Positions 18,170 to 28,007 are shown, counted from the first letter of the stretch. The stretch: DNA of 64,000 nt from Azotobacter bryophylli (GCF_042643485.1 NZ_JBHRSJ010000001.1:124001-188000); one strand, 5' to 3'. Program-made: numbers and translations. Notes: generated from the letters alone by a model not told the origin.

Positions 18170-19531
18170 TCAGGTGAGGGCGTGGAGCGCCAGGTAGGTG
18201 GCGACCCCGCCGAAGTAGCCGAGCAGGGCCAGGCCGCTGATGTGCTTGAGATACCAGATAAAGTTGATCCGTTCCATCCCCATCGCCGCCACGCCGGCGG
18301 CCGAGCCGATGATCAGGCAGCTGCCGCCGGTGCCGGCGCAGAAGGCGAGCAGCTCCCAGAAGGTGCCGTCGGTGAGAAAGTGCTGCAGCCAGCCGGCTTC
18401 GCCACCGGCTGCGGCCACCGCGGCGGCGTCGGCCAGCGGGTACATCTTCATCGCGCCGGCCACCAGCGGTACGTTATCCACCACCGAGGACAGCAGGCCT
18501 ATGGCGACGTTGATGGCGTAGACGTTGCCCAACTGATCCTTCAGCAGGCCGGCGACCTGGGTCAGGTGCCCGGCGGTGGCCAGACTGGAGACCGCCAGCA
18601 GGATGCCGAGGAAGAACAGTACGCTGGGGGTGTCGATGCGGCGCAGCACGCCGACCACCGACAGCGGGTGCTTGTCCTCGTCGTTTTTGCCGCGGTGGAT
18701 CACCTCGGTGGCGATCCACAGCACGCCGAGACCAAGCAGAATGCCCATGTACGGCGGCAGGTGGGTGACGGTCTTGAACACCGGGGTGAACAGTAGCGAG
18801 CCGAGGCCGAGGGCCAGTACCAGGCCGCGCTCGAACGGATTGGTCGGGGCACGGCGGCCTTCCTCGGTCGAGAAGGCCGCTCGCGGGCGTTCGGTTTCGC
18901 CGCGCAGGACGAAGCTGAGGACCGCCAGCGGCACCAGCAGGCAGACCAGGCTGGGCAGGAACAGCTGGCGGACGATGCCGGCGGTGGTGATCTGGTTGCC
19001 GATCCAGAGCATGGTGGTGGTCACGTCGCCGATCGGCGACCAGGCGCCGCCGGCGTTGGCGGCGATCACCACGATGCCGGCGTAGAACCAGCGCTCGCGC
19101 TGCGCGCCGATCAGCTTGCGCAGCAGCGAGATCATCACGATGGTGGTGGTCAGGTTGTCGAGTGCCGCCGAGAGGAAAAATGTAATGAATCCGACAATCC
19201 ACAACAGTTTGACCCGGTGACGGGTGCCGATTCGGTCGGTGATCACCCGGAAACCCTCGTGGGCGTCGATCAGCTCGACGATGGTCATGGCGCCGAGCAG
19301 GAAGAACAGGATCTCGGAGATCTCGCCCAGATGATGGCGCAGTTCCTCGATCGCGCCGTGGCCGCCTTCGACCGCGGAGGCCGGCAGAATGCTGCTTTCG
19401 CCCAGCGCCAGCAGGGTCCAGCAGACTACGGCGGTGAGAATGGCCGTGGCGGCCTTGTCGATGCGCAGTGGGTGTTCGAAGGCGATGCACAGGTAACCAA
19501 CAACGAAGATCAGGGCTATCCAGGCGTACAT
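18170..19531 (-). CDS. nhaD: Na+/H+ antiporter NhaD
   Basis: A 453-residue inner-membrane antiporter of the NhaD/ion-transporter superfamily with about 12 hydrophobic segments. It exports sodium in exchange for protons under alkaline or salt stress. Typical motifs are AMTIVELIDAHEGF, FFLSAALDNLTTTIVM, VVIAANAGGAWSPIGDVTTTM and the later NVAIGLLSSVVDNVPLVA; the Asp/Asn residues within these are the likely ion-binding positions. The C-terminus GLALLGYFGGVATYLALHALT is complete. The gene sits alone upstream of the small wHTH gene. Confidence 0.92.
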   Translation of the reverse strand: MYAWIALIFVVGYLCIAFEHPLRIDKAATAILTAVVCWTLLALGESSILPASAVEGGHGAIEELRHHLGEISEILFFLLGAMTIVELIDAHEGFRVITDRIGTRHRVKLLWIVGFITFFLSAALDNLTTTIVMISLLRKLIGAQRERWFYAGIVVIAANAGGAWSPIGDVTTTMLWIGNQITTAGIVRQLFLPSLVCLLVPLAVLSFVLRGETERPRAAFSTEEGRRAPTNPFERGLVLALGLGSLLFTPVFKTVTHLPPYMGILLGLGVLWIATEVIHRGKNDEDKHPLSVVGVLRRIDTPSVLFFLGILLAVSSLATAGHLTQVAGLLKDQLGNVYAINVAIGLLSSVVDNVPLVAGAMKMYPLADAAAVAAAGGEAGWLQHFLTDGTFWELLAFCAGTGGSCLIIGSAAGVAAMGMERINFIWYLKHISGLALLGYFGGVATYLALHALT

Positions 19532-19629
19532 GGGCGAGCTTCCAGGTTGAGATAGAGAAAACCGGGCATGGCCGACGGGCGTGCCCCGGATCGGGTCTTT
19601 GCAAGGACGATGCCGGAGCGGCGGACAGC

Positions 19630-19656
19630 AAAAGGCCCGCCACCGGGGCGGGCCTT
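19630..19656 (-). terminator. Rho-independent terminator of valS
   Basis: A perfect 10-bp stem (arms 19632-19641 and 19647-19656) with a 5-base loop lies just after the valS stop. On the reverse strand it is followed by TTTT (A-run 19630-19633). It ends the valS message before nhaD. Confidence 0.85.
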
Positions 19657-19672
19657 CATCCTGGGCAGGGGC

Positions 19673-22504
19673 TCAGAGTGTGGCGATGCGCGCGCGCTGT
19701 TCGCCCAGCTTGGCCAACGCCTGCTCGGCTTCGGCCAGCTTGGCGCGCTCCTTCTCCAGCACTTCGGCCGGGGCCTTGGCGACGAAGCCCTCGTTGGCCA
19801 GTTTGCCGCCGACGCGCTTGACCTCGCCCTCCAGGCGCTGCAGCTCCTTGTCCAGGCGCGCCATCTCGGCGTCCTTGTCGATCAGACCGACCATCGGCAC
19901 CAGCACTTCCATCTCGCCGACCAGCGCGGTAGCGGCCAGCGGCGCTTCCTCGCCGGCCTCCAGGACGCGGATGGATTCCAGCTTGGCCAGCTTGGCCAGC
20001 AGCGGCTCGTTGGCGGCCAGGCGACGGCGGTCCTGCTCGCTGGCGTTGGCCAGGATCACGTCGATGCGCTTGGCCATGGAGATCTTCATCTCGCCGCGGA
20101 TCTGCCGCACGCCGAGCATCAGCTCCTTGACCCACTCGATGTCGCCCTCGGCGGCTTCGTCGATGCGGCTCTCATCGGCCACCGGCCAGGGCTGCAGCAT
20201 GATGGTCGGGCCGCTCTTGCCGGCCAGACCCTTGATGCGCTGCCAGATCTCCTCGGTGATGAAGGGCATGAACGGATGGGCCAGGCGCAGGATGACCTCC
20301 AGCACGCGCACCAGGGTGCGGCGGGTGCCGCGCTGACGCTCGATGCTGGCGGTCTCGTCCCAGAGCACCGGCTTGACCAGCTCGAGGTACCAGGCGCAGT
20401 ACTGGTCCCAGATGAACTCGTAGAGCGACTGGGCGGCCAGGTCGAATCGGAACTGGTCGAGGTGGCGGGTGACCTCCTGCTCGCAGCGCTGCAGGGCGGA
20501 GATGATCCAGCGGTCCACCGAGGATAGCTCGATCGGTTCGTCGTTGACACCGCAGTCCTGGCCCTCGGTGTTCTCCAGCACGAAGTTGGTGGCGTTCCAC
20601 AGCTTGTTGCAGAAGTTGCGGTAGCCCTCGACCCGGCCCATGTCGAACTTGATGTCGCGGCCGGTGGAGGCCAGCGAGCAGAAGGTGAAGCGCAGGGCAT
20701 CGGTGCCGTAGCTGGCGATGCCGTCCGGGAATTCGGCGCGGGTCTGCTTGGCGATCTTCTCCGCCAGCTTGGGCTGCATCATGCCGCTGGTGCGCTTGGC
20801 CACCAGGGCTTCCAGATCGATGCCGTCGACGATGTCCAGCGGGTCGAGCACGTTGCCCTTGGACTTGGACATCTTGTGGCCCTGGCTGTCGCGCACCAGG
20901 CCGTGGACGTAGACGGTCTTGAACGGGATCTGCCCGGTCAGGTGCAGGCTCATCATGATCATCCGGGCGACCCAGAAGAAGATGATATCGAAGCCGGTGA
21001 CCAGCACGTCGGTGGGGTGGAAGGTCTTCAGGAAGTCGGTCTGCTCCGGCCAGCCGAGGGTCGAGAAGGTCCACAGGCCCGAGCTGAACCAGGTGTCCAG
21101 CACGTCCTCGTCCTGGCGCAGGGCGATGTCGCCGAGGTTGTGCTTGGCGCGAACCTCGGCCTCGTCGCGGCCGACGTAGACGTTGCCTGCTTCGTCGTAC
21201 CAGGCCGGGATGCGATGGCCCCACCACAGCTGGCGGCTGATGCACCAGTCCTGGATGTCGCGCATCCAGCTGAAGTACATGTTCTCGTACTGCTTGGGCA
21301 CGAACTGGATGGAGCCGTCTTCCACCGCGGCGATGGCCTTCTCGGCCAGCGGCTTGGTGGAGACGTACCACTGGTCGGTCAGCCAGGGCTCGATCACCAC
21401 GCCGGAGCGGTCGCCCTTGGGCACCTTGAGGGCATGGTCGTCGATCTTCTCGAGAAGGCCCAGCTGCTCGAAAGCGGCGACGATCTGCTTGCGCGCCTCG
21501 AAGCGGTCGAGGCCGGCGAACTGCGCCGGCAGGCTGCCGTCCAGCTCGGTGTTGACGCTGCCGTCGAGGTTGAACACCTGGGCGGTGGCGAGGATCGCCG
21601 CGTTCTTGTCGAGGACGTTGATCAGCGGCAGATCGTGGCGCTTGCCGACCTCGTAGTCGTTGAAGTCGTGGGCCGGGGTGATCTTCACGCAGCCGGTGCC
21701 GAATTCCGGGTCGCAGTAGTCGTCGCCGACGATGGGGATGCGCCGGCCCACTAGCGGCAGCTCGACGAACTTGCCGATCAGCGCCTGGTAGCGCTCATCC
21801 TGCGGATTCACCGCCACGGCCGAGTCGCCGAGCATGGTTTCCGGACGGGTAGTGGCGACGATCAGGTAGTCCTTGCCGTCGGCGGTCTTCGCGCCGTCGG
21901 CCAGCGGGTAGCGCAGGTTCCACAGGCTGCCCTTCTCGTCGTGGTTCTCCACTTCGAGGTCGGAAATCGCGGTGTGCAGCTTCGGATCCCAGTTGACCAG
22001 GCGCTTGCCGCGGTAGATCAGGCCGTCCTCGTGCAGGCGCACGAAGGCTTCCTTGACCGCTTCGGAGAGGCCATCGTCCATGGTGAAGCGCTCGCGCGAC
22101 CAGTCCACCGAGGAGCCGAGACGACGGATCTGCCGGGTGATGGTGCCGCCGGACTGCTCCTTCCACTCCCACACCTTGTTCAGGAACTTCTCGCGGCCGA
22201 GATCATGACGGCTGACGCCCAGGGCGCCCAGCTGGCGCTCCACCACCATCTGGGTGGCGATGCCGGCGTGGTCGGTGCCCGGCTGCCACAGGGTGTTGCG
22301 CCCCTGCATGCGGCGGAAGCGGATCAGCGCGTCCATGATCGCGTTGTTGAAGCCGTGGCCCATGTGCAGGCTGCCGGTGACGTTCGGCGGCGGGATCATG
22401 ATGGTGTAGGGCTCGCCCGAACCCTGCGGCGCGAAGTAGTTCTTGGACTCCCATTCGGCGTACCAACGGGATTCGATGTCGTGCGGCTGGTAGGTCTTGT
22501 CCAT
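19673..22504 (-). CDS. valS: Valyl-tRNA synthetase
   Basis: The 943-residue class I synthetase that charges tRNA-Val. The HIGH-type motif is HMGH at residues 47-50 within PPPNVTGSLHMGHGF, and KMSKSKG begins at Lys544. The editing (CP1) domain lies between, with DEKGSLWNLRYPL and TTRPETMLGDSA. The anticodon-binding domain follows, and a C-terminal coiled-coil (about 880-943, LDKELQRLEGEVKRV) ends the protein. Length is standard. In the Pseudomonas order it follows holC, here 160 bases upstream with a small gene between. Confidence 0.97.
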   Translation of the reverse strand: MDKTYQPHDIESRWYAEWESKNYFAPQGSGEPYTIMIPPPNVTGSLHMGHGFNNAIMDALIRFRRMQGRNTLWQPGTDHAGIATQMVVERQLGALGVSRHDLGREKFLNKVWEWKEQSGGTITRQIRRLGSSVDWSRERFTMDDGLSEAVKEAFVRLHEDGLIYRGKRLVNWDPKLHTAISDLEVENHDEKGSLWNLRYPLADGAKTADGKDYLIVATTRPETMLGDSAVAVNPQDERYQALIGKFVELPLVGRRIPIVGDDYCDPEFGTGCVKITPAHDFNDYEVGKRHDLPLINVLDKNAAILATAQVFNLDGSVNTELDGSLPAQFAGLDRFEARKQIVAAFEQLGLLEKIDDHALKVPKGDRSGVVIEPWLTDQWYVSTKPLAEKAIAAVEDGSIQFVPKQYENMYFSWMRDIQDWCISRQLWWGHRIPAWYDEAGNVYVGRDEAEVRAKHNLGDIALRQDEDVLDTWFSSGLWTFSTLGWPEQTDFLKTFHPTDVLVTGFDIIFFWVARMIMMSLHLTGQIPFKTVYVHGLVRDSQGHKMSKSKGNVLDPLDIVDGIDLEALVAKRTSGMMQPKLAEKIAKQTRAEFPDGIASYGTDALRFTFCSLASTGRDIKFDMGRVEGYRNFCNKLWNATNFVLENTEGQDCGVNDEPIELSSVDRWIISALQRCEQEVTRHLDQFRFDLAAQSLYEFIWDQYCAWYLELVKPVLWDETASIERQRGTRRTLVRVLEVILRLAHPFMPFITEEIWQRIKGLAGKSGPTIMLQPWPVADESRIDEAAEGDIEWVKELMLGVRQIRGEMKISMAKRIDVILANASEQDRRRLAANEPLLAKLAKLESIRVLEAGEEAPLAATALVGEMEVLVPMVGLIDKDAEMARLDKELQRLEGEVKRVGGKLANEGFVAKAPAEVLEKERAKLAEAEQALAKLGEQRARIATL

Positions 22505-22665
22505 GCGGCGGGACCCTTATAAAACGGCTAATCGGGAAAACCAACAAGTATAAAGGGAAAGATGGCCTTATGTATTTATGGCTGCACCGCAGACGGGCGA
22601 TCGCTGTCGGAGGCGGGCGGCCGAGGGTCTGATGCGGCCCCGGACAGGCAGGAGAGCGAAGGGGG

Positions 22666-23028
22666 TCAGTCGTTCAGACGGCCGGACAGCAGTCGATCCA
22701 GGCGGGCTTCCAGGCGGCGCCGGAGTTCGGCCTCGATCTGCGGCACGAAGTCGTCGACCACTTCCTGCAGGAGCAATTCCGCTTCCTGGCGCAGCGTCCG
22801 GTCCAGGCGCAATGGCCGCTGGCTTCCGGTGACCGGTGCCGGCGGGGGAGCGATCGGCTGTTCGTCGGCGGGTTCGATGACTTCCGACAGCAGCGGAATC
22901 TCGATCTCCTCGTCCAGAGGCTGGTCGACGAGCAGCGGCGGGAGCAGTTCCTCGGGGTCGTCCAGCAGGTCGCGGATCGATTGCAGATCGTTCAGCAGAT
23001 AGGCGGTGTGCAGCGGTCGTTTGTCCAT
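22666..23028 (-). CDS. Acidic small protein downstream of holC, function unknown
   Basis: A 120-residue protein found next to holC in pseudomonads. It starts MDKRPLHTAYLLNDLQSIRDLLDD, has an acidic, proline-rich middle, and ends with a helical heptad-like segment (LRQEAELLLQEVVDDFVPQIEAELRRRLEARL) that is probably a coiled coil. The start at 23026-23028 is only 5 bases after the holC stop, so the two are surely co-transcribed. A longer in-frame start inside holC is not supported. No function is assigned. Confidence 0.8.
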   Translation of the reverse strand: MDKRPLHTAYLLNDLQSIRDLLDDPEELLPPLLVDQPLDEEIEIPLLSEVIEPADEQPIAPPPAPVTGSQRPLRLDRTLRQEAELLLQEVVDDFVPQIEAELRRRLEARLDRLLSGRLND

Positions 23029-23033
23029 CGAAG

Positions 23034-23462
23034 TCAGATGTGGGTTAAGCGATGATCCTGCAAAGGATATCCCTGTTCGCGATAGAAACGGTAACTCGCC
23101 CGGCTGGCCTGACGTATGGTGGGGTCGCTCACCACCAGTTCGGCGATCCGGGCGAAGCGGGCCGAGAAGGGCGGTACCGCGAGGGCCAGGTTGATCAGCA
23201 GGTCCCCATGGCTGCCGGGATCGGTACCCAGCCCCAGGGCGACCGGGGCGCTCCCATCCTCTTCGGCCAGGCTGTGGGGCAGGAAGCTTTCGCTTCGGAA
23301 GCTCCACATCAGGGCGTCCAGGGTTTCCCGCTGCGCCTCGTCCTGGCAGTGCAGATAGATACGATGCCCCAGGCGCCAGGCCTTCTCCGTCAGCTTGCAG
23401 GCGAAAAGCAGGCGTGCGGCCGGATCTGCGCTGGGGAGGATGTAGAAGTCGATCTGGGGCAT
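23034..23462 (-). CDS. holC: DNA polymerase III chi subunit
   Basis: The 142-residue chi subunit, which links the clamp loader to single-strand binding protein during replication. Family features are MPQIDFYILP at the start, LTEKAWRLGHRIYLHC, LDALMWSFRSESFLPH and the RASYRFYREQGYPLQDHRL end. The ATG at 23460-23462 matches the family start; 19 extra codons upstream run through a hairpin and were rejected. It is followed at once by the small acidic gene and then valS. Confidence 0.93.
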   Translation of the reverse strand: MPQIDFYILPSADPAARLLFACKLTEKAWRLGHRIYLHCQDEAQRETLDALMWSFRSESFLPHSLAEEDGSAPVALGLGTDPGSHGDLLINLALAVPPFSARFARIAELVVSDPTIRQASRASYRFYREQGYPLQDHRLTHI

Positions 23463-23497
23463 AGGACATCGATCGTGGATGGGGCTTATGAGGAGAG

Positions 23498-23523
23498 GCG
23501 GGTGGAGGCTGGGCTCCACCCGC
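23498..23523 (-). terminator. 10-bp hairpin between pepA and holC
   Basis: Arms GCGGGTGGAG (23498-23507) and CTCCACCCGC (23514-23523) pair perfectly around a 6-base loop. There is no U-run after it in the direction of transcription, so it may be a weak terminator, an RNA-stabilising 3' end for pepA or an attenuator before holC. Confidence 0.55.
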
Positions 23524-23534
23524 TCCTGACGTTG

Positions 23535-25025
23535 TCAGGCCTTGCAGCGGTCCAGCAGGTACTGGGTCAGCAACGGCACGGGACGGCCGGTGGCGCCCTT
23601 TTCCTTACCGCCGCTGATCCAGGCGGTACCGGCGATGTCCAGGTGCGCCCAGTGGTACTTCTTGGCGAAGCGCGAGAGGAAACAGGCGGCGGTGATGGTA
23701 CCGGCCTTGGGGCCGCCGATGTTGGCCATGTCGGCGAACGGGCTGTCCAGCTGCTCCTGGTACTCTTCGAACAGCGGCAGTTCCCAGGCGCGGTCGGCGG
23801 CGGTTTCGCCGGCCTTCAGCAGTTGCCGGATCAGCGGTTCGTGATTGCCCATCAGACCGGAGGTGTTGCTGCCGAGGGCGACGATGCAGGCGCCAGTCAG
23901 GGTGGCGATGTCGATCACCGCCTGCGGCTTGTAGCGCTCGGCGTAGGTCAGGGTGTCGCACAGCACCAGGCGGCCTTCGGCGTCGGTGTTGAGGATCTCC
24001 ACGGTCTGCCCGCTCATGCTGGTGACGATGTCGCCGGGGCGGGTGGCGCGGCCGCTGGGCATGTTCTCGGCGCAGGCGAGCAGGCCGACCAGGTTGATCG
24101 GCAGCTGCAGCTCCAGCACCGCGCGGAAGGTGCCGAGGACGCTACCGGCACCGCTCATGTCGAACTTCATCTCGTCCATGCCGGAACCCGGCTTGAGGCT
24201 GATGCCGCCGCTGTCGAAGGTGATGCCCTTGCCGACCAGCACGAAGGGTTGCTCGTTCTTGCCGCCGCCGTTGTACTGCAGACTGATCAGTCGTGGCGGT
24301 TGCTCGCTGCCGTGCCCGACGGCGAGGAAGGCGCCCATGCCCAGTTCCTTGAGCTTCTTCTCGTCGAGAACCTCGACCTTCAGGTTGTCATGTTCCTTGG
24401 CCATGGCCTTCGCCTGCTCGGCCAGGAAGCTCGGATGGCAATGGTTCGGCGGCAGGTTGCCGAGGTCACGGGTCAGGGCCATGCCGTTGGCGATCGCCAG
24501 GGCGTGAGTGGCGGCGCGCTCCACATCGGCTTGGTCGGCCTTGTCGCAGAGCAGGACGACTTTCTTCAGCGCCTGGGGATCGGCCTTCTCGCTCTTGAAG
24601 CGATCGAACACGTAGCCGCTATCTGCCAGCACCTCGGCCAGCAGACGGGTCTTGCCATAGGCATCGCGGCCTTTGACCTGGAGTTCGTCGAGCGCCACTG
24701 CGGCATCACTGCCGCCGAGGGCTTTCAGCGCGCCATAGGTGGCCGTGATCACCTTGCGGAACTGGCGGTCGCTTAGTTCGCGCTCCTTGCCCGCTCCGAC
24801 CAGCAGCACGCGCTCGGCCTTGAGGTTCGGCAGTCCGTGCAGCAGCAGGGTCTGGCCGGGCTTGCCTGCCAGGTCGCCACGCTTGAGTACCGCCGACAGA
24901 GCGCCATTGCTGGCGGTGTCGAGGATCTTGGCCGCGGCGCCCAGCTTGCGGCCTTCGCCGACGGTGACCACGAGCGTGGCGGTTTTCACATTTTCCGGGC
25001 TGACGCTTTTGACAACGAATTGCAT
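23535..25025 (-). CDS. pepA: Leucyl aminopeptidase PepA
   Basis: A 496-residue M17 metallo-aminopeptidase that releases N-terminal residues from peptides in the cytoplasm; relatives also bind DNA. The catalytic domain carries VLVGKGITFDSGGISLKP (metal-binding Lys and Asp), KFDMSGAGSV (Asp) and the signature NTDAEGRLVL. The N-terminal domain (about 1-165) is the variable macro-like part. Length is normal. It is divergent from lptF, with about 140 bases between the starts, as in other pseudomonads. Confidence 0.96.
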   Translation of the reverse strand: MQFVVKSVSPENVKTATLVVTVGEGRKLGAAAKILDTASNGALSAVLKRGDLAGKPGQTLLLHGLPNLKAERVLLVGAGKERELSDRQFRKVITATYGALKALGGSDAAVALDELQVKGRDAYGKTRLLAEVLADSGYVFDRFKSEKADPQALKKVVLLCDKADQADVERAATHALAIANGMALTRDLGNLPPNHCHPSFLAEQAKAMAKEHDNLKVEVLDEKKLKELGMGAFLAVGHGSEQPPRLISLQYNGGGKNEQPFVLVGKGITFDSGGISLKPGSGMDEMKFDMSGAGSVLGTFRAVLELQLPINLVGLLACAENMPSGRATRPGDIVTSMSGQTVEILNTDAEGRLVLCDTLTYAERYKPQAVIDIATLTGACIVALGSNTSGLMGNHEPLIRQLLKAGETAADRAWELPLFEEYQEQLDSPFADMANIGGPKAGTITAACFLSRFAKKYHWAHLDIAGTAWISGGKEKGATGRPVPLLTQYLLDRCKA

Positions 25026-25164
25026 GGCAAGATGTCCCCGAGACAGAAAGTTGGGTTTGCTGGATAATGCCGGTCTTTTTTTCTAGGCACGTATGCGGCG
25101 GCCGGCGGACAGTCGGCTAGTTTGAGCACAGCGGCTTGAGGCTGACAACCCTGGAGTGTCTGGT

Positions 25165-26289
25165 TTGATCATCTCTCGATATCTTTCCCGTGAGCTGCTG
25201 CTGACGCAGTGTGCGGTCAGCGCCGTGCTGCTGGTGATCATCATGAGCGGCCGCTTCATCAAGTACCTGGCACAGGCGGCCCAGGGGCTGCTCGACCCCG
25301 GCGTGCTGTTCTCGCTGATGCTCTACCGGATGCCCGGGTTCCTGCAGTTGATCCTGCCGTTGGGATTGTTCCTCGGCATCCTGCTGTCCTTCGGCCGCCT
25401 CTACCTCGACAGCGAAATCACCGTGCTGCGGGCGACGGGCATGAGCCAGCAGCGCCTGTTCGGCTACAGTCTGATACCCGCGACGCTGGTTGCCCTGCTC
25501 GTCGCCTGGCTGAGCCTGTGGCTGTCTCCCCAGGGGATCGCCGCGATGGAGCTCCTGCTCAACCAGCAGGAGGCCCTCACCGAATTCGATACCCTGGTTC
25601 CGGGACGCTTCCAGTCCATGCGGGATGGTTCGCGGGTGACCTATGTCGAGGAGTTGTCCGACGACCGCAGCCAGCTCTCCCGTGTGTTCATTACCGAGAA
25701 GCGGGCCGCCGGGGCAGGAAAGGAGGACCGGGGCATCACCGTCCTGGTGGCGAACAGCGGGCGCCAGGAGATCCAGCCCGATGGCGGCCGCTATCTGATC
25801 CTGCAGGATGGCTATCGCTACGATGGCAAGCCCGGCCAGGCCGACTACCGGGTGATTCGCTATGACACCTATGGCGTGCTGCTGCCCAAGCCGGCCGCGA
25901 GCGGGGAGATCAGCGAGCGCGAGGCTATTCCCACTCGCCAACTGATCGACAGCGATGTGCAGAAGTACAAATCCGAACTCCAGTGGCGGTTGTCGATTCC
26001 GGTGCTGGTCTTCGTGGTCACCCTGCTTGCCGTGCCCTTGTCGAAGGTCAATCCGCGCCAGGGGCGCTTTCTCAAGCTGCTGCCGGCGGTTCTGCTCTAC
26101 ATGGCCTATCTGGCCCTGCTGGTCGCGGCCCGCGGCGCCCTGGACAAGGGCAATATTCCTACGGCGCTGGGGCTCTGGTGGGTGCATGGCCTGTTCCTGT
26201 TGATCGGTCTGTGCCTGCTGTACTGGGAATCGATCTGTCTGAAGTGGGCGCAGTTCCGTGCAGGACGCCGGGGGGTAAGGCATGCGTAA
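25165..26289 (+). CDS. lptF: LPS export permease LptF
   Basis: A 374-residue inner-membrane component of the LptBFG ABC exporter that pulls lipopolysaccharide out of the inner membrane. It has six predicted membrane helices, three at each end, around a periplasmic jellyroll domain (about 130-270). The family start IISRYLSRELL and the VIIMSGRFIKYLAQAAQG stretch are clear. I chose the TTG at 25165, which has GGAG 8 bases upstream; a GTG three codons earlier overlaps that ribosome site. Its end overlaps lptG by 8 bases. Confidence 0.93.
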   Translation: MIISRYLSRELLLTQCAVSAVLLVIIMSGRFIKYLAQAAQGLLDPGVLFSLMLYRMPGFLQLILPLGLFLGILLSFGRLYLDSEITVLRATGMSQQRLFGYSLIPATLVALLVAWLSLWLSPQGIAAMELLLNQQEALTEFDTLVPGRFQSMRDGSRVTYVEELSDDRSQLSRVFITEKRAAGAGKEDRGITVLVANSGRQEIQPDGGRYLILQDGYRYDGKPGQADYRVIRYDTYGVLLPKPAASGEISEREAIPTRQLIDSDVQKYKSELQWRLSIPVLVFVVTLLAVPLSKVNPRQGRFLKLLPAVLLYMAYLALLVAARGALDKGNIPTALGLWWVHGLFLLIGLCLLYWESICLKWAQFRAGRRGVRHA

Positions 26290-27343
26290 GCTGGATCGGT
26301 ATGTCGGGGCCAGCATCTTCTTCGCCATCCTGACGGTGCTCGGGATCATCGTCTTTCTCTCCCTGCTGTTCGCTTTCATCGATGAGCTGAGCGATGTGCA
26401 AGGCCGGTACGGGGTGGCCCAGGCCGCCTGGTATGTCTTTCTGACGACTCCGCAGCGGATCTACGAGTTGTTGCCGATGGCGTCGCTGATCGGCTGTCTG
26501 GTCGGTCTCGGTACGCTGGCCAGCCATAGCGAGCTGACTATCATGCGCGCCGCCGGCGTATCCCTGGGCCGCATCGTCTGGGCCGTGATGAAGCCCATGC
26601 TGGTGCTGATGCTCGTCGGGATCCTCATCGGCGAATACCTGGCGCCCTGGAGCGAAAAGCTGGCACAGGCCCAGCGCTCCATGGCACAAGGCGAAGGCGA
26701 GGCGCAGAGCTCCAAGCATGGTCTCTGGCATCGTCAGGGCAACGAGTACGTACACATCAATGCGGTGCAGCCCAGTGGCTTGCTGTTCGGGGTGACTCGC
26801 TACCACTTTGACGACAAGCGCCGGCTGCTTTCCTCCAGCTTCGCCAGAAAGGCACAGTTCGAAAACGGTCATTGGCAACTGGAGAATGTGGCGACCACTC
26901 ATTTCCATGCTCGCAGCACCGAGGTCGTCAGGGCTGACAGCCAGAGCTGGGATATCGATCTGAGCCCGCAGCTGCTCAGCACAGTGGTCATGGACCCGGA
27001 AAGCCTTCCGATCAGCGGACTGTGGCGCTACATCCATTATCTGGAAGGGCAGGGCCTGAACAGCGAGCGCTACTGGTTGGCGTTCTGGACCAAGGTATTG
27101 CAGCCACTGGTCACGGCGGTGCTGGTGCTGATGGCGGTTTCCTTCATTTTCGGCCCCCTGCGCTCGGTGACCTTGGGGCAGCGCGTCTTCACCGGGGTTC
27201 TGGTCGGCTTCGTGTTCCGCATCCTGCAGGACTTGCTCGGGCCTTCCAGCCAGGTATTCGGTTTCTCGCCCCTGCTGGCGGTATTGGTGCCGGCGGCGGT
27301 CTGCGCCGTGGTCGGTATCATCCTGTTGCGGCGGGCCGGGTAG
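26282..27343 (+). CDS. lptG: LPS export permease LptG
   Basis: A 353-residue partner of LptF with the same design of three helices, a periplasmic domain and three helices. Typical segments are MRKLDRYVGASIF, LLPMASLIGCLVGLG, SELTIMRAAGVSL and the C-terminal SVTLGQRVFTGVLVGFVF. It overlaps lptF by 8 bases, which implies translational coupling and equal amounts of the two subunits. The downstream RDD gene is convergent. Confidence 0.95.
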   Translation: MRKLDRYVGASIFFAILTVLGIIVFLSLLFAFIDELSDVQGRYGVAQAAWYVFLTTPQRIYELLPMASLIGCLVGLGTLASHSELTIMRAAGVSLGRIVWAVMKPMLVLMLVGILIGEYLAPWSEKLAQAQRSMAQGEGEAQSSKHGLWHRQGNEYVHINAVQPSGLLFGVTRYHFDDKRRLLSSSFARKAQFENGHWQLENVATTHFHARSTEVVRADSQSWDIDLSPQLLSTVVMDPESLPISGLWRYIHYLEGQGLNSERYWLAFWTKVLQPLVTAVLVLMAVSFIFGPLRSVTLGQRVFTGVLVGFVFRILQDLLGPSSQVFGFSPLLAVLVPAAVCAVVGIILLRRAG

Positions 27344-27410
27344 GGGGGGCTCGCGATGACTGCCGCAGCAATCGTTTCGGATTACCGCGGCACCGCTTCG
27401 AGGTCCTGCA

Positions 27411-27908
27411 CTATTTCTTCTTGTGGATGCCCTTCGGCAGTCGGACGACCTGGCTGTCGGAGTAGATGTCGTGCCATGTCCGTCCCTGCTTGTCCCAGAG
27501 CATCCAGAAGTAGCCGAGGCCGATGCACAGGAAGGAGGCAATGGCGACCAGGAAGCGCAGCATCGCCTGCCACAGGCTGATGGCGGTGCCATCGGTATTC
27601 TGGATGCGCAGGCCCCAGACCTGCATGCCGAGGGTCTGGCCTTTGTATGTCCAGAACTTGGCGAAGAAGCCGAAGAGGGTGAAGAAAAGGATGGTCGACA
27701 GCAGCGGATCTTTATCCAGTGCACCGGAATCCGAGAGCTGCTTCAGTTGCTCGACCCCGATGATGGACATCTGGATCAGCTTGTAGATGAAGGTGACGAT
27801 GATCAGCAGGGCGACGCAGAGCAGGAAGTCGTAGAACATGGCCGCCAGCCGGCGGATCAGTCCTGCGGTGGGAAATTCGCCTTGGGGGAAAAGTGGGTGT
27901 TTCGACAT
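27411..27908 (-). CDS. RDD-domain membrane protein
   Basis: A 165-residue integral membrane protein of the RDD family. The namesake Arg-Asp-Asp pattern appears as IRRLAAMFYDFLL near residues 20-35 and WHDIYSD near the end. Hydrophobic helices are at about 28-50, 75-95 and 130-145. The region TYKGQTLGMQVWGLRI is highly typical. Function is unknown; a few relatives act in ion transport. The ATG at 27906-27908 starts a clean family match. Confidence 0.85.
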   Translation of the reverse strand: MSKHPLFPQGEFPTAGLIRRLAAMFYDFLLCVALLIIVTFIYKLIQMSIIGVEQLKQLSDSGALDKDPLLSTILFFTLFGFFAKFWTYKGQTLGMQVWGLRIQNTDGTAISLWQAMLRFLVAIASFLCIGLGYFWMLWDKQGRTWHDIYSDSQVVRLPKGIHKKK

Positions 27909-27955
27909 GACGGGCTCACGGTGAGGCAAAGGCCGTCATTCTACGAAATCCGGGC

Positions 27956-27990
27956 ACAAAAAAGCCCCTGATGACTGCCATCAGGGGCTT
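27956..27990 (-). terminator. Rho-independent terminator of the cold-shock gene
   Basis: A 12-bp perfect stem (arms 27962-27973 and 27979-27990) with loop ACTGC is followed on the reverse strand by six T residues (A-run 27958-27963). It lies 17 bases after the cold-shock gene stop. Confidence 0.9.
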
Positions 27991-28007
27991 CGGGTTACAA
28001 ACTGCAA